Assembly (NCBI RefSeq): GCF_000178455.1
Contig: NZ_ADNU01000039.1
Location: 27,381-91,380, forward strand
Reading direction: 5' to 3'
Length of the DNA: 64,000 bases
Source: Brevibacterium mcbrellneri ATCC 49030
GTDB taxonomy: Bacteria > Actinomycetota > Actinomycetes > Actinomycetales > Brevibacteriaceae
The notes beneath the pieces are model-generated. The model was not told where the DNA came from, did not search any database, and worked only from the letters and a program-made list of their open reading frames with translations. Positions 53,726 to 63,974 of this stretch are shown in pieces. Numbering within the stretch: position 1 is the first letter of the stretch; the number at the start of each line of letters is the position of its first letter. Made by a program: the position numbers and the translations under genes.

Positions 53726-54517
53726 TCACTTGTTCGCTTCGTATTCGCGGATGACCGAATCGGTGTCGCCGTCGGCGCGCAAGTCACCCTTTTCAATCCA
53801 AATAGTGCGGGTACACGTGTCGCGGATCGAACGCATCGAGTGTGAAACGAGGAACACCGTACCGGCGTTTTCGCGGATCGCGCGGATTCGGTCTTCGGAT
53901 TTCTTTTGGAACTTGCGGTCACCAACGGACAGTGCTTCGTCCACGATGAGGATTTCGTAGTCTTTTGCGGTCGCAATTGCGAACTTCAAGCGCGCGGACA
54001 TACCCGATGAGTACGTGCGCATAGGCATGTCCATGAAATCGCGGATGCCGGTGAAGTCGACAATGTCGTCATACTTCTCTTCGATTTCTTCCCGCGTGAG
54101 CCCCATGGCCAGCCCACCCAGGATGATGTTTTGTCCACCCGAGAGGTCCGGGATGAGTGCCGCACCCACACCCAGGAGGTTGGGGCGGCTCTTGGCGTAC
54201 ACGGCACCTCGAGTGGGTGGGATCAGCCCGGTGATGGCGCGCATGAGCGTGGATTTACCCGAACCGTTTGACCCGATGATTCCAATCGATTCGTTGGCGT
54301 TTGCCACAAAAGACACGCCTTTAAGCGCGTGAACGGTTTTGAATTTGCGGTTGCGCTGCAGGAACCCTTTAGTGCCACCGCTGGTAATGCGCTTACCCGT
54401 GGCCAGGGTTTTGAATTCGATGTGCAGGTCATCCACGATGACCACTGGGTTGTCAGCTTCGAGCGACCCCGTGTTGTTTTCTGCGAGGACGCTTTCCGGA
54501 TTAGTCTTCTCGTCCAT
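53726..54517 (-). CDS. Polysaccharide/teichoic-acid exporter ATPase (Wzt/TagH-like)
   Basis: 263 residues from ATG 54517, which has GGAGG upstream; the longer frame is improbable because it would cover the permease gene. Walker A is GIIGSNGSGKSTLMRAI; the ABC signature is YSSGMSARLKFAIA, the SSGM variant typical of Wzt-type glycan exporters; Walker B is ILIVDEALSVGD. There is no extra C-terminal carbohydrate-binding domain. It overlaps the permease gene by 17 bases. Together with the permease and the glycosyltransferase it forms a wall-glycan export operon. Confidence 0.88.
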   Translation of the reverse strand: MDEKTNPESVLAENNTGSLEADNPVVIVDDLHIEFKTLATGKRITSGGTKGFLQRNRKFKTVHALKGVSFVANANESIGIIGSNGSGKSTLMRAITGLIPPTRGAVYAKSRPNLLGVGAALIPDLSGGQNIILGGLAMGLTREEIEEKYDDIVDFTGIRDFMDMPMRTYSSGMSARLKFAIATAKDYEILIVDEALSVGDRKFQKKSEDRIRAIRENAGTVFLVSHSMRSIRDTCTRTIWIEKGDLRADGDTDSVIREYEANK

Positions 54518-55349
54518 AACGCTCCTCCGCCTTCCAGAAGAACCACGTGGAAATTGAGATGACGACAACCGCCCAGATGCTGAATCTCCACCAGTAGTCC
54601 CACGGGATTGAGTATTCCTCCATGATGATTCCGCGGGCCAGCGACAGCACTTCGTACATGGGGTGCCAGTCGAAAAGTGCACTGAGAACGGGGCGTCCCT
54701 CGAGTAGTGGTTGTGGGTCAAAGAACACGCCCGAGGTGTAAAAGATCATGCGCGAAATGTAGGGGGTGATCTGGCTTAAGTCCCTGAAGTGGACGGTGAG
54801 GCGCGCAAAGATGAACGCGACTCCTTGGTTGAACACCCAGAAGATTCCGACCATAGGGATCAGCAGTAGCCACGTCACGTGTGGGCGCGCACCACCGAAG
54901 ACCGCGATGATGATCATCAGAGCCAGCGTGGGGATGAAGTTGATGAGGTTCTGCATCACCGTGGCGATGGGCAGGACTGCGCGCGGGAACGGCAGGGACT
55001 GCACCAGTGGCATGTTTTGGATGATGGATTTTCCACCCACGTTCATGGAGGAGTTGAAGAACTCCATGATGAACACACCGATCACCAGGTAGGGAACGAA
55101 GTTGGCGGGTCGTGACCCAGCCATGATGAACCCGAACACCAGACCGTAGATGAGGGCAGAGAAGGTGGGGCGCAGAAGCACCCACAGCATGCCCAAACGG
55201 TTTCTCTGGTTCTCCGAACGGATGCGGTAGAACGCCAATGAAAATGTGAAATCGCGTCGGCGCCACACTTCCCGGAGATATTCCCACAGTGACGGCCGCG
55301 CTCCGACTCGTTCGAGCCCGTGAGCGGCAGCCAGCTCAGCAGCATTCAT
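54501..55349 (-). CDS. Polysaccharide exporter permease (Wzm-type ABC-2)
   Basis: 282 residues. ABC-2 membrane domain with a cytoplasmic amphipathic N-terminus (PSLWEYLREVWRRRDFTF) and about six helices. The IRSENQRNRLGMLWVLLRP coupling loop and GVFFDPQPLLEGRPV are characteristic of Wzm/TagG-like proteins. It resembles the mycobacterial galactan exporter permease. No Shine-Dalgarno site is seen before the ATG at 55349. Pairs with the ATPase at 53726. The exact glycan is not known. Confidence 0.88.
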   Translation of the reverse strand: MNAAELAAAHGLERVGARPSLWEYLREVWRRRDFTFSLAFYRIRSENQRNRLGMLWVLLRPTFSALIYGLVFGFIMAGSRPANFVPYLVIGVFIMEFFNSSMNVGGKSIIQNMPLVQSLPFPRAVLPIATVMQNLINFIPTLALMIIIAVFGGARPHVTWLLLIPMVGIFWVFNQGVAFIFARLTVHFRDLSQITPYISRMIFYTSGVFFDPQPLLEGRPVLSALFDWHPMYEVLSLARGIIMEEYSIPWDYWWRFSIWAVVVISISTWFFWKAEERYGRED

Positions 55350-55407
55350 TGACGATTAACTTTCATAAGCGAATAACGACAACCCGATTCTAAAGGAACA
55401 CCCCAGT

Positions 55408-56655
55408 TTAACGGCTCGCCCAGGTCCGCATGTCAAAAGACTGATCAACATCACTTCTGTGTGCAAGGTTCTGGCTGGCTAAAACGCGCTTGGCCACGTT
55501 ATGGGCGCCGGGGTTGTTGAGAGTTTCAACGCGCGCAAGGGTGTTGTCAGGGGTGAAGAACAGCCATTGGGCACGGTGGGTTGGGTCGCCCAGCAGTACC
55601 GGCTCACCGCTGGTTGCGCTCAAGCTTTGACCCGCGGTGAAGATGCGCACCGGTCCTTGGAAGGACCAGTGCCAGGGGACGTCGGTCCAGGTGGCGCCTT
55701 CAGTGGAAGCCCTTTCGCCTGTGGCCTGCTCGCCCAACACCGCACCCAGCCAGCGTCCCATGGAAGTGGCGGCCGCCTCGGCGGGTTCGACCCCCTTCAT
55801 AGGACCTCCCTCAATGCGCGCGCAGTCCCCGATTGCGTATACCCCGGGGAGCCCCGTGACCTGCAGATCAGGCCCCACCGGGTAGCCAGCATGGGTGGTA
55901 GCCAGGTTGCCGAAAGGTACGGACTCCAAGTTGCGCCCCGCGTTAGGCAAGGCGGGCCCGGCCGAGGTCGCCCCCACTGCCGCGAACCACAGTGGGTGTT
56001 GCGTGGGGTCGGGTTCAGGGGTGTGGGGCACGAATGTGACGTGTTCATGCAGAGCCATAACAGCTTGAGCGAGCTGAGCGCTGACTTTAGGGAGGGGCCG
56101 GTCACCACGCAGGTAGACGTACGGGCGGTGTCCGGCGTCAGCGAGCCCGCGCGCAATCTCCAAAGCCAGGAATCCTGAGCCCAGAACCCCCACCGAGGTC
56201 CCCGGCCCCAACGCGTGAATGGCCCGGTGAGCGCGGGTGGCGGAGTCACGGTCGTACACCGTGAGTGCGTCGAAGGTTGGTGTGCGAGGGCTCAGGCCCG
56301 TGGCGTAGACAACGACGTCGGCTGGCAGCTCCCCGGCCGAAGTCTCCACAATGTAGCGAGCGCGGGCACTGGGTTCTGAGGGGCGGGCCTCACTGGTTTC
56401 ATTCGCTTCGCGCACTTCGCTCACGGTCGCTTGCAGGCGAACCACGTTCTCGCCCGTCATGTGCGGCACTAGAGAAATCTCTTCAGCCGCTAGGGATTTC
56501 GACAACGGCGGGAGCTCTACTGGCTGTTCAAGCGGATCAACTACCGTGACACTGCAATCAGCAGGCAGATCAGCGTGAACCGAGGCAAGGGTTTGGACGA
56601 ACGAACGGGCACAGGCCGTGCCCGCAGCTCCGCCTCCAATAATGACGACGCGCAT
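55408..56655 (-). CDS. FAD/NAD(P)-dependent oxidoreductase (ferredoxin reductase-like)
   Basis: 415 residues. The N-terminal FAD-binding GGGAAGTACARSF glycine loop, a second NAD-binding glycine motif GVLGSGFLALEIARGL and the FAD motif VYAIGDCARI are all present. The C-terminal 80 residues resemble a Reductase_C domain. The likely role is electron transfer from NAD(P)H to a ferredoxin or rubredoxin, but no partner gene is adjacent. Divergent from the AGCS symporter gene with a 160-base spacer. Confidence 0.8.
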   Translation of the reverse strand: MRVVIIGGGAAGTACARSFVQTLASVHADLPADCSVTVVDPLEQPVELPPLSKSLAAEEISLVPHMTGENVVRLQATVSEVREANETSEARPSEPSARARYIVETSAGELPADVVVYATGLSPRTPTFDALTVYDRDSATRAHRAIHALGPGTSVGVLGSGFLALEIARGLADAGHRPYVYLRGDRPLPKVSAQLAQAVMALHEHVTFVPHTPEPDPTQHPLWFAAVGATSAGPALPNAGRNLESVPFGNLATTHAGYPVGPDLQVTGLPGVYAIGDCARIEGGPMKGVEPAEAAATSMGRWLGAVLGEQATGERASTEGATWTDVPWHWSFQGPVRIFTAGQSLSATSGEPVLLGDPTHRAQWLFFTPDNTLARVETLNNPGAHNVAKRVLASQNLAHRSDVDQSFDMRTWASR

Positions 56656-56715
56656 ACTTCATGCTTACACCGCAACCGCCACACCGCATAAATCTTCAGG
56701 AACTTTCAAGCGGAA

Positions 56716-56731
56716 TTTGACGCAGATCACA
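56716..56731. promoter_or_regulatory. CRP/GlxR-like site before the AGCS symporter gene
   Basis: TTTGA-CGCAGA-TCACA matches the TGTGA-N6-TCACA consensus with one mismatch. A TATAGT -10 box lies at 56744-56749, so the site would overlap the -35 region. Regulation by a cAMP-receptor-type factor is inferred. Confidence 0.4.
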
Positions 56732-56817
56732 CTTTGGGGGTTTTATAGTGACGTCTCGCACATTTTAAAGCTTGCGATACACACTTTTCTTTTACCGAAC
56801 CTGTCCAAGGAGTTTCT

Positions 56818-58371
56818 ATGGATGCGGTCGTTACCGCCATTAACGACGTAGTGTGGTCGCCTGCGCTCGTCTATTTATGTCTGCTTGCTGGCCTGTACTT
56901 CACGATCCGTTCCCGGGTTGTGCAGTTGCGCAAGATCGGTCCTATTTTCTCGTACATGTTCAGCGGCAAGGGAAGCGACTCTGGAGTTTCCAGCTTCCAA
57001 GCGCTCGCCATGTCGCTGGCTGGGCGTGTGGGAACGGGGAACATCGCCGGTGTTGCTACCGCTATTGCTTTCGGTGGCCCCGGTGCCGTGTTCTGGATGT
57101 GGATCGTCGCGTTCTTTGGTGCCTCAACGTCGTTCGTTGAATCGACTCTGGGTCAGGTCTATAAGGAACGCGACCGGGACACCGGCCAGTACCGAGGTGG
57201 TCCCGCGTTCTTCATTGAGCGCGCCTACCGTCACACCAAGGCTTCAGGCCTGTTTAGTGTGTATGCGATGGTGTTCGCGTTCGTCACTGTATTGGCAACC
57301 AGCTTCTTGCTTCCGGGAGTTCAGGCGAACGGTATTTCTTCGGCTGTTGCCCAGGCGTGGGGATGGCCCACATGGATTCCAGCCGTCATCATCACGATTC
57401 TTCTGGCCTTCATCATTGTTGGTGGAATTAAGCGCATCGCTACCTTCGCATCTCTGGTTGTTCCGTTCATGGCAGTGATCTACATCGTGGGCGCGATCGT
57501 GGTTGTGTTCGTCAACGCTTCCCAGATTCCTGCTGTTATCTCGCTCATTGTGCAGTCTGCTCTTGGTGTGGACTCCACGTTTGGCGCCATGTTGGGTGTT
57601 GCAGTTTCGTGGGGTGTTAAGCGTGGTATTTACTCCAACGAAGCTGGTCAGGGAACCGGTCCTCACGCAGCTGCCGCGGCAGAAGTTTCACACCCGGCTA
57701 AGCAGGGTCTGGTGCAGGCAGGTTCGGTGTACATCGACACCTTGTTCGTGTGTTCAGCGACTGCGTTCATGATCCTGTCCACGGGAATGTACAACGTGTT
57801 CTCTGATACGGCGGGCGAGGAACTGTTCCACGCAGGTCCCGGAAACCTCCCGGTAGACACCGAGGTGGGGCCGGCCTTCGCGCAGAACGGGTTCGACACT
57901 GTGCTTCCCGGCCTTGGTTCGTCGTTCATCGCAATCTCACTCGGCTTCTTCGCGTTCACCACCATCGTGGCCTACTACTACATGGCCGAAACCAACTTGG
58001 CGTTCTTCCTGCGCAATGTTGAAAACGTGCATGTTCGCCAGGTGGGCTTCCGATTCCTGCAGCTGTTCATTCTGGTTGCGTGCGTTGTGGGTGCGACGAC
58101 CAGCTCAGGTTCCGCTTGGGCCCTGGGTGACGTGGGTGTGGGCCTCATGGCATGGCTTAACATCATCGCGATTCTGATTCTGCAGCAGCCTGCGTTCAAG
58201 ATTCTGCGTGACTTTGAGCGTCAGCGGAAGGAAGGAAAGGACCCAATCTTCCGCCCGTCCGAGGTGGGAATCGCCAACGCCGACCTGTGGGAAGAGATCG
58301 CGGATAACTGGGAACGTGGCACGCCCGGAAAGAACCCGGCTGAAGAAGCTCAGCTTCCCGATTCAAAGTAA
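56818..58371 (+). CDS. Alanine/glycine:cation symporter (AGCS family)
   Basis: 517 residues with about ten to eleven membrane helices. The family signature is GRVGTGNIAGVATAIAFGGPG, with KRGIYSNEAGQGTGPHAAAAA further on. Sodium-coupled import of alanine or glycine is expected. Glycine is a substrate of PurD, so this may support purine synthesis, although the gene is regulated separately. AAGGAG precedes the ATG. Ends with a terminator at 58382. Confidence 0.92.
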   Translation: MDAVVTAINDVVWSPALVYLCLLAGLYFTIRSRVVQLRKIGPIFSYMFSGKGSDSGVSSFQALAMSLAGRVGTGNIAGVATAIAFGGPGAVFWMWIVAFFGASTSFVESTLGQVYKERDRDTGQYRGGPAFFIERAYRHTKASGLFSVYAMVFAFVTVLATSFLLPGVQANGISSAVAQAWGWPTWIPAVIITILLAFIIVGGIKRIATFASLVVPFMAVIYIVGAIVVVFVNASQIPAVISLIVQSALGVDSTFGAMLGVAVSWGVKRGIYSNEAGQGTGPHAAAAAEVSHPAKQGLVQAGSVYIDTLFVCSATAFMILSTGMYNVFSDTAGEELFHAGPGNLPVDTEVGPAFAQNGFDTVLPGLGSSFIAISLGFFAFTTIVAYYYMAETNLAFFLRNVENVHVRQVGFRFLQLFILVACVVGATTSSGSAWALGDVGVGLMAWLNIIAILILQQPAFKILRDFERQRKEGKDPIFRPSEVGIANADLWEEIADNWERGTPGKNPAEEAQLPDSK

Positions 58372-58381
58372 ATAACCTGTG

Positions 58382-58424
58382 AAGTCTCGGGGCATCGTTC
58401 ACTCAATGTCCCGAGACTTTTGTG
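58382..58424 (+). terminator. Terminator of the AGCS gene
   Basis: The stem pairs AAGTCTCGGG (58382-58391) with CCCGAGACTT (58410-58419) and extends by a G-T and two further pairs; TTTTG follows. Confidence 0.75.
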
Positions 58425-58471
58425 TAAATGGCCTATGCGGTTATAGCTCCAGGTGGTTTAGCCAAGGCCAG

Positions 58472-58531
58472 ACGGCGCAAAGCGAGCGAAACTACGCGTT
58501 ATATTGCGTAGTTTCGCTCGCTTTGCGCCGT
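58472..58531. repeat. Perfect 26-base inverted repeat, probable fba terminator
   Basis: 58472-58497 is the exact reverse complement of 58506-58531, with an eight-base AT-rich spacer. No T-run follows on either strand. It is 12 bases from the fba stop codon. It may act as terminator or as a mobile REP-like element. Confidence 0.6.
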
Positions 58532-58543
58532 TTCGTGGAGTGC

Positions 58544-59566
<1,023 letters not shown>

Positions 59567-59730
59567 GTACGCTCCTTCGTGATACCAACTGGATGCTTGC
59601 TGTCAGTATGTCACGCCCGGTTTAACACAGACCGAACTTTAGGTTCTGAAAACATGAGCCAGCCCCCGCGGTAGTGCATATTCAACGAAACGTGTCCCCC
59701 GTCACTGCCCGATCGCTTACAGTTCTGAGT

Positions 59731-61161
59731 ATGGAACCATCGGACACCTCGGCATCTCCGCACGGCGGCAGCACTCCCCCGGCAGTGAACCTGACAGCGG
59801 CCTCGGAACCGGCACCCGCCCCCGCTACGCGGTCCACGATTGTGGCGTGGGCGCTGTGGGACTGGGGTTCGGCGGCGTTCAACGCGGTCATCATCACGTT
59901 CGTGTTCACCCCGTATCTCACGTCCAAGGTGGCAGGCGACCATGATACGGGGACGGCCGCGCTGGGTTTTGTCACCGCGCTTGCGGGTCTATTGGTGGCC
60001 GTGATTGCCCCGGCCGCCGGGGTTCGAGCGGATGCGAAAGCGAACCACCACCGGGCCGTCACGTCGTTCACCATGATTGTGGTGGCATTGATGGGCACCT
60101 TGTTCTTCGTGAAGGATTCGCCGGCATACTTTGTGCCTGGCCTGGTGATTCTGTGTATTGCGCAGGTGGTTTTCGAGATCGCGCAGGTGTCGTACAACGG
60201 CATGTTGCCCCATATCTCGACTCCAGCAAACGCCGGTACGGTGTCGAATGTTGCCTGGGCCATGGGGTATTTGGGCGGGCTGGCCCTGTTGTTTATTGCG
60301 TTGTTCACACTCATTCAGCCCGAGGTGGGACTCTTTGGCGCAACCGACGAAGGTGGCTTGCGTTTCCGCTTAGTTGCCGTGTTGGCCGCTATGTGGTTTC
60401 TCATTTTTAGTCTGCCGCTCATGTTTTCGAAGCGTACATCGGCACGCCCCGCCCCCGGTGACGCTGGTCCAAGTGAAGCTGGTTCCGGTGATGCCAGCCC
60501 TACACACCCGACGTCGCGCGAGCTACGCGGGTTCGCCGCGTGGAAGGCTGACTATGCGCGGGTGATCCGCCGGCTGGTGGAGCTGTTCAAGGTGGAGCGG
60601 TCGACGTTTGTGTTCTTTGTGGCCTCAGCGATTTTCCGCGACGGGCTGGCTACGATTTTTGCGATGGCCGGGGTGATCGCGGCAGGAGCGTATAAGTTCT
60701 CCGGTTCCGAGGTGATTTATTTGGGCATCGCCGCCAACGTTGTCGCGGGGGTGGGGTGTCTGATTGCTGGAAAGTTCGACGACTGGTTGGGACCCAAGGC
60801 AGTAATCGTGACCGGCCTGATCTGTTTGATTGCCGGGTGCGTGCCCATTTTGGTCAGTGAGAACAAGACCGTGTTTTGGGTGACGGCCATGTGGCTGTGT
60901 TTGTTTGTGGGGCCCGTGCAGGCGAGCTCGAGGTCGTTTCTGTCGCGTATCACCGCACCGGAGCGGGCGGGTGAAAACTTTGGGCTCTACGCAACAACCG
61001 GCCGTGCGGTGAGTTTCTTAGGACCAGCACTGTTCGCACTGTGCGTCACGATTTTTGGTTTCCAACGTGCCGGAGGCCTGGGGATCATGATTGTTCTGGC
61101 CCTGGGCTTGGCGTTGATGCTCATGGTGCCCGCTGCGCGCTCAATCCGCACCCGCGCATGA
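59731..61161 (+). CDS. MFS transporter (UMF1/Atg22-like)
   Basis: 476 residues from ATG 59731; a longer frame starts at 59674. TACAGT at 59718-59723 is placed so that transcription would begin at the ATG, hence probably leaderless. About twelve membrane helices, with the ALWDWGSAAFNAVIITFVFTP start typical of UMF1 (YxiO-like) proteins and a central hydrophilic loop. Family members are poorly characterised, some linked to amino-acid or drug efflux. Substrate unknown. Confidence 0.8.
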   Translation: MEPSDTSASPHGGSTPPAVNLTAASEPAPAPATRSTIVAWALWDWGSAAFNAVIITFVFTPYLTSKVAGDHDTGTAALGFVTALAGLLVAVIAPAAGVRADAKANHHRAVTSFTMIVVALMGTLFFVKDSPAYFVPGLVILCIAQVVFEIAQVSYNGMLPHISTPANAGTVSNVAWAMGYLGGLALLFIALFTLIQPEVGLFGATDEGGLRFRLVAVLAAMWFLIFSLPLMFSKRTSARPAPGDAGPSEAGSGDASPTHPTSRELRGFAAWKADYARVIRRLVELFKVERSTFVFFVASAIFRDGLATIFAMAGVIAAGAYKFSGSEVIYLGIAANVVAGVGCLIAGKFDDWLGPKAVIVTGLICLIAGCVPILVSENKTVFWVTAMWLCLFVGPVQASSRSFLSRITAPERAGENFGLYATTGRAVSFLGPALFALCVTIFGFQRAGGLGIMIVLALGLALMLMVPAARSIRTRA

Positions 61162-61185
61162 CGTGACCGCTCACGGCCGGATGAG

Positions 61186-61413
61186 TCAGCGCGCGCTCTT
61201 CTTCCACCGCATAAACAGCCAAGCAACTGGCGCGGCAATGGGAAGAAGAATAATTGCCAACGCAATCAGGATTTTGTTCCCACTACTTATGTGGCTGACA
61301 CGAAGAAGATCGAATAGTGCGACGACTGCGAGGATGAGTGCAAGCGCTGATACGCCATACATGGCGACATCACCGGCAGTCGGCACCAGCGGATTAGTAA
61401 TGATCGCACTCAT
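61186..61413 (-). CDS. Small two-helix membrane protein (PLDc_N-like)
   Basis: 75 residues: two hydrophobic helices (about 19-38 and 47-67) around a short RVSHISSGNK loop, then a basic end. ILIALAIILLPIAAPVAWLF is close to the PLDc_N pattern, a small membrane domain often at the N-terminus of cardiolipin synthases but also found alone in actinobacteria. Role unknown. It is convergent with the MFS gene, with about 25 bases between. Confidence 0.6.
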   Translation of the reverse strand: MSAIITNPLVPTAGDVAMYGVSALALILAVVALFDLLRVSHISSGNKILIALAIILLPIAAPVAWLFMRWKKSAR

Positions 61414-61498
61414 GAAAGAAGATTACCATTCTGCGGGAGCGCAAACTGCGCACGGATTTCGCCAAAGTGTGTTCCGCACCATAGAATGAGGCATTAAC

Positions 61499-61522
61499 TG
61501 AACGACTGTTTAGTCACGTTCA
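61499..61522. promoter_or_regulatory. Possible TetR-type operator before acyl-CoA dehydrogenase genes
   Basis: TGAACG-N12-CGTTCA, with GACT-GTTT-AGTC inside, forms an imperfect palindrome 46 bases before the start at 61568. A partial copy (GAACGACT) recurs at 61531. TetR-family repressors of fatty-acid genes bind sites of this kind. Confidence 0.3.
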
Positions 61523-61567
61523 ACGCTACCGAACGACTCACGTATGTCACCGTTCGAAAGGATAGGC

Positions 61568-62752
61568 ATGGACAACCTTCTGAGCGCAGAAGAACTCGAA
61601 TTTGCCGAGAAGATGCGCCACTTCTACCGCACGGAAATCCCTGAGGACATTCGTTTCCGTAACGCGATTGGTCAAGAGATGTCCAAGGACGACATCGTCA
61701 CCACGCAGCGGATCCTCAACAAGCACGGATACGCGGTTCCTAACTGGTCACAGGAATTCGGCGGTCAGGACTGGACTCCTGTCCAGCACCACATTTGGCT
61801 CGAAGAAATGCAGCTGGCCAGCGTCCCCACTCCACTGCCATTCAACGCGTCCATGGTGGGACCGGTCATTGACACGTTCGGTTCACAGGAAATCAAGGAA
61901 CGCTTCCTCCCAGCTACCGCGAACCTCGACATTTGGTGGTCGCAGGGATTCTCGGAACCCAACGCCGGATCTGACCTGGCAAGCCTCAAGACCTCGGCGG
62001 TCAAGAAGGGCGACACCTACATTGTGAACGGTCAGAAGACCTGGACCACACTGGGTCAGTACGGTGACTGGATCTTCAACCTGGTCCGCACCGACCCCAA
62101 CGTCAAGAAGCAGGCCGGTATTTCGTTCCTGCTCATCGACATGAAGACCCCCGGCGTGACGGTACGTCCGATCCAGCTCATCGACGGTGGCGCTGAAGTC
62201 AACGAAGTGTTCTTCGACAACGTTGAAGTACCAGTTGAAAATCTGGTGGGTGAAGAGAACAAGGGTTGGACCTACGCCAAGTTCCTCCTGGGCAACGAAC
62301 GCACCGGAATTGCCCGCATCGGTCAGTCCAAGGTGGCCCTCGCCCGGGCGAAGGCTTACGCACAGGCGACAAAGACCTCGGCGGGAACCCTGCTTGACGA
62401 CCCATTGTTCGCGGCACGCATCACCAAGATCGAAGCGGAACTCACGGCACTGGAATTCACCCAGTTGCGAGTCCTTTCCACACAGGAAAAGGGCATGGAC
62501 CGCCCGGACCCACGCTCCTCGGTGCTTAAGCTGCGCGGATCCCAGATCCAGCAGGACATCACCGAACTTCTGTTCGACGTGGTTGGCCCACAGGGACTGG
62601 ACTTCGTGGACTCCGATGAAGTTCGAAAGACACTCCCCCACGGCGCCGGCGACGCAATGCCGCACTACTTCAACTACCGCAAGGTCTCCATCTACGGTGG
62701 TAGCTCTGAGGTTCAGCGCTCCATCATCTCCAAGGCCATCCTGGGCCTGTGA
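61568..62752 (+). CDS. Acyl-CoA dehydrogenase (first subunit-like)
   Basis: 394 residues from ATG 61568, AAAGGA before it; a longer frame from 61544 is possible. FAD-binding motifs WWSQGFSEPNAGSDLASLKT and QKTWTTLGQYGDW, and C-terminal YGGSSEVQRSIISKAILGL, are typical. It begins a two-gene operon with the enzyme at 62823; paired FadE genes of this kind often act as a heteromeric enzyme on CoA esters such as steroid side chains or branched acids in actinobacteria. Substrate cannot be told. Confidence 0.88.
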   Translation: MDNLLSAEELEFAEKMRHFYRTEIPEDIRFRNAIGQEMSKDDIVTTQRILNKHGYAVPNWSQEFGGQDWTPVQHHIWLEEMQLASVPTPLPFNASMVGPVIDTFGSQEIKERFLPATANLDIWWSQGFSEPNAGSDLASLKTSAVKKGDTYIVNGQKTWTTLGQYGDWIFNLVRTDPNVKKQAGISFLLIDMKTPGVTVRPIQLIDGGAEVNEVFFDNVEVPVENLVGEENKGWTYAKFLLGNERTGIARIGQSKVALARAKAYAQATKTSAGTLLDDPLFAARITKIEAELTALEFTQLRVLSTQEKGMDRPDPRSSVLKLRGSQIQQDITELLFDVVGPQGLDFVDSDEVRKTLPHGAGDAMPHYFNYRKVSIYGGSSEVQRSIISKAILGL

Positions 62753-62822
62753 CCAGCCAGCTAAAACAGCTAGAACAGCCGCGTAGAAATACGAAGCGAC
62801 GAGTTTAGAACAGAGGACAAAA

Positions 62823-63974
62823 ATGGATCTCGAACTCACAGATGTACAGCAGGAGCTGGGTGCAACCCTGGGCCGCCTGCTGAAAGGAAAGTACGACGCC
62901 GAATCCCGCGAAGCGATCCGCACCTCGGACGCCGGGTGGAGCGAAGACATGTGGAACCAGTTCGCTGAACTGGGGCTCATGAGCCTGCCATTTGCTGAAG
63001 AGCACGGCGGTGCGGGCATGACGTTCGCTGAAGTTGCCGTGGTCATGGAAGCGTTTGGCCGCGCACTTGTGCTTGAACCGTACCTGCCAACCGTGATCCT
63101 GGGTGGTGGGCTTGTGGACATCGCTGGAACCGACGAACAGAAGTCGGAGATCCTGCCTGGTGTCGCAGCTGGTGAAACGCGTATGGCGTTCGCCGCTCAG
63201 GAACCTGGTTCGTTCTACGACGTCACCGCGCCACAGACCAAGGCCGTGGGCTCTGGTCAGGTGCAGATCAGTGGTGAAAAGAGCAACGTTGTAGGTGGCG
63301 CACAGGCGCACACGTTCGTGGTCACGGCACAGTCGGAACAGGGTCTGGCCCTGTACCTGGTGCAGGCCGACGCGCAGGGTGTGACCGTGGACCAGCGCAC
63401 ACAGGCCGACGGCCTGAGCACAGCGCACGTGACCTTTGACAGCGCCCCAGCTACCCAGCTGGGCACGCTTGTGGGACAGGACGCACAGGACGCCGTGCAG
63501 CGCGTGCTGGACATCGCTAATGCAGCCCTGGCTTCCGAGGCCGTAGGCGCCATGGAAGTGTCCCTCATGATGACGGCCGAATACCTGAAGACCCGCGAAC
63601 AGTTCGGTGCGCCGATTGGTGTCAACCAGGTATTGCAACACCGCGCGTCCGACCTGTACGCGGCACTCGAGTTCGCCAAGTCGATGGCCCTGTACGCCAA
63701 GCTGGCAATCACGCAGGACCCAGACGGCACCTCGGAGACCCGCCACCGCGATGTCCTGGCAGCCAAGTACGTCATCGACGACACGGCCCGCCTGATTTCG
63801 CAGGAAGCAATCCAGATGCACGGTGGAATCGGTATGACCATGGAATACCCCATTGGTCACTACGCCAAGCGCCTGACGGTGATTCCACGTACGTTTGACT
63901 CGAAGGAAGAAGTCACTCGCGAGCTTTCCGCTCTGGGTGGCCTCATTAAGCCAGAAGCAGCGGACCTCAAGTAG
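62823..63974 (+). CDS. Acyl-CoA dehydrogenase (second subunit-like)
   Basis: 383 residues. N-terminal domain with WNQFAELGLMSLPFAEEHGGAG-type helices (shown as FAEEHGGAGMTFAEV) and the C-terminal QEAIQMHGGIGMTMEYPIGHY block carrying the FAD/catalytic region. It is 70 bases after the first dehydrogenase gene. The two are diverged paralogues and probably make an alpha2-beta2 enzyme. Nothing follows before the window ends at 64000. Confidence 0.88.
   Translation: MDLELTDVQQELGATLGRLLKGKYDAESREAIRTSDAGWSEDMWNQFAELGLMSLPFAEEHGGAGMTFAEVAVVMEAFGRALVLEPYLPTVILGGGLVDIAGTDEQKSEILPGVAAGETRMAFAAQEPGSFYDVTAPQTKAVGSGQVQISGEKSNVVGGAQAHTFVVTAQSEQGLALYLVQADAQGVTVDQRTQADGLSTAHVTFDSAPATQLGTLVGQDAQDAVQRVLDIANAALASEAVGAMEVSLMMTAEYLKTREQFGAPIGVNQVLQHRASDLYAALEFAKSMALYAKLAITQDPDGTSETRHRDVLAAKYVIDDTARLISQEAIQMHGGIGMTMEYPIGHYAKRLTVIPRTFDSKEEVTRELSALGGLIKPEAADLK

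Noticed and set aside
53700..53735. 18-base tandem repeat across the ABC stop codon
   Set aside because: Two units only; probably slippage, with no sign of regulatory or phase-variation function.
53698..53976. N-terminal extension of the glycosyltransferase frame
   Set aside because: It overlaps the ABC ATPase coding sequence, is Ser/Arg/Thr rich, and a GTG with ribosome site lies right at the start of the conserved domain.
62805..63860. 351-residue minus-strand ORF
   Set aside because: Antisense to the second acyl-CoA dehydrogenase, which carries all family motifs; the antisense translation is His/Cys/Gly-rich noise.
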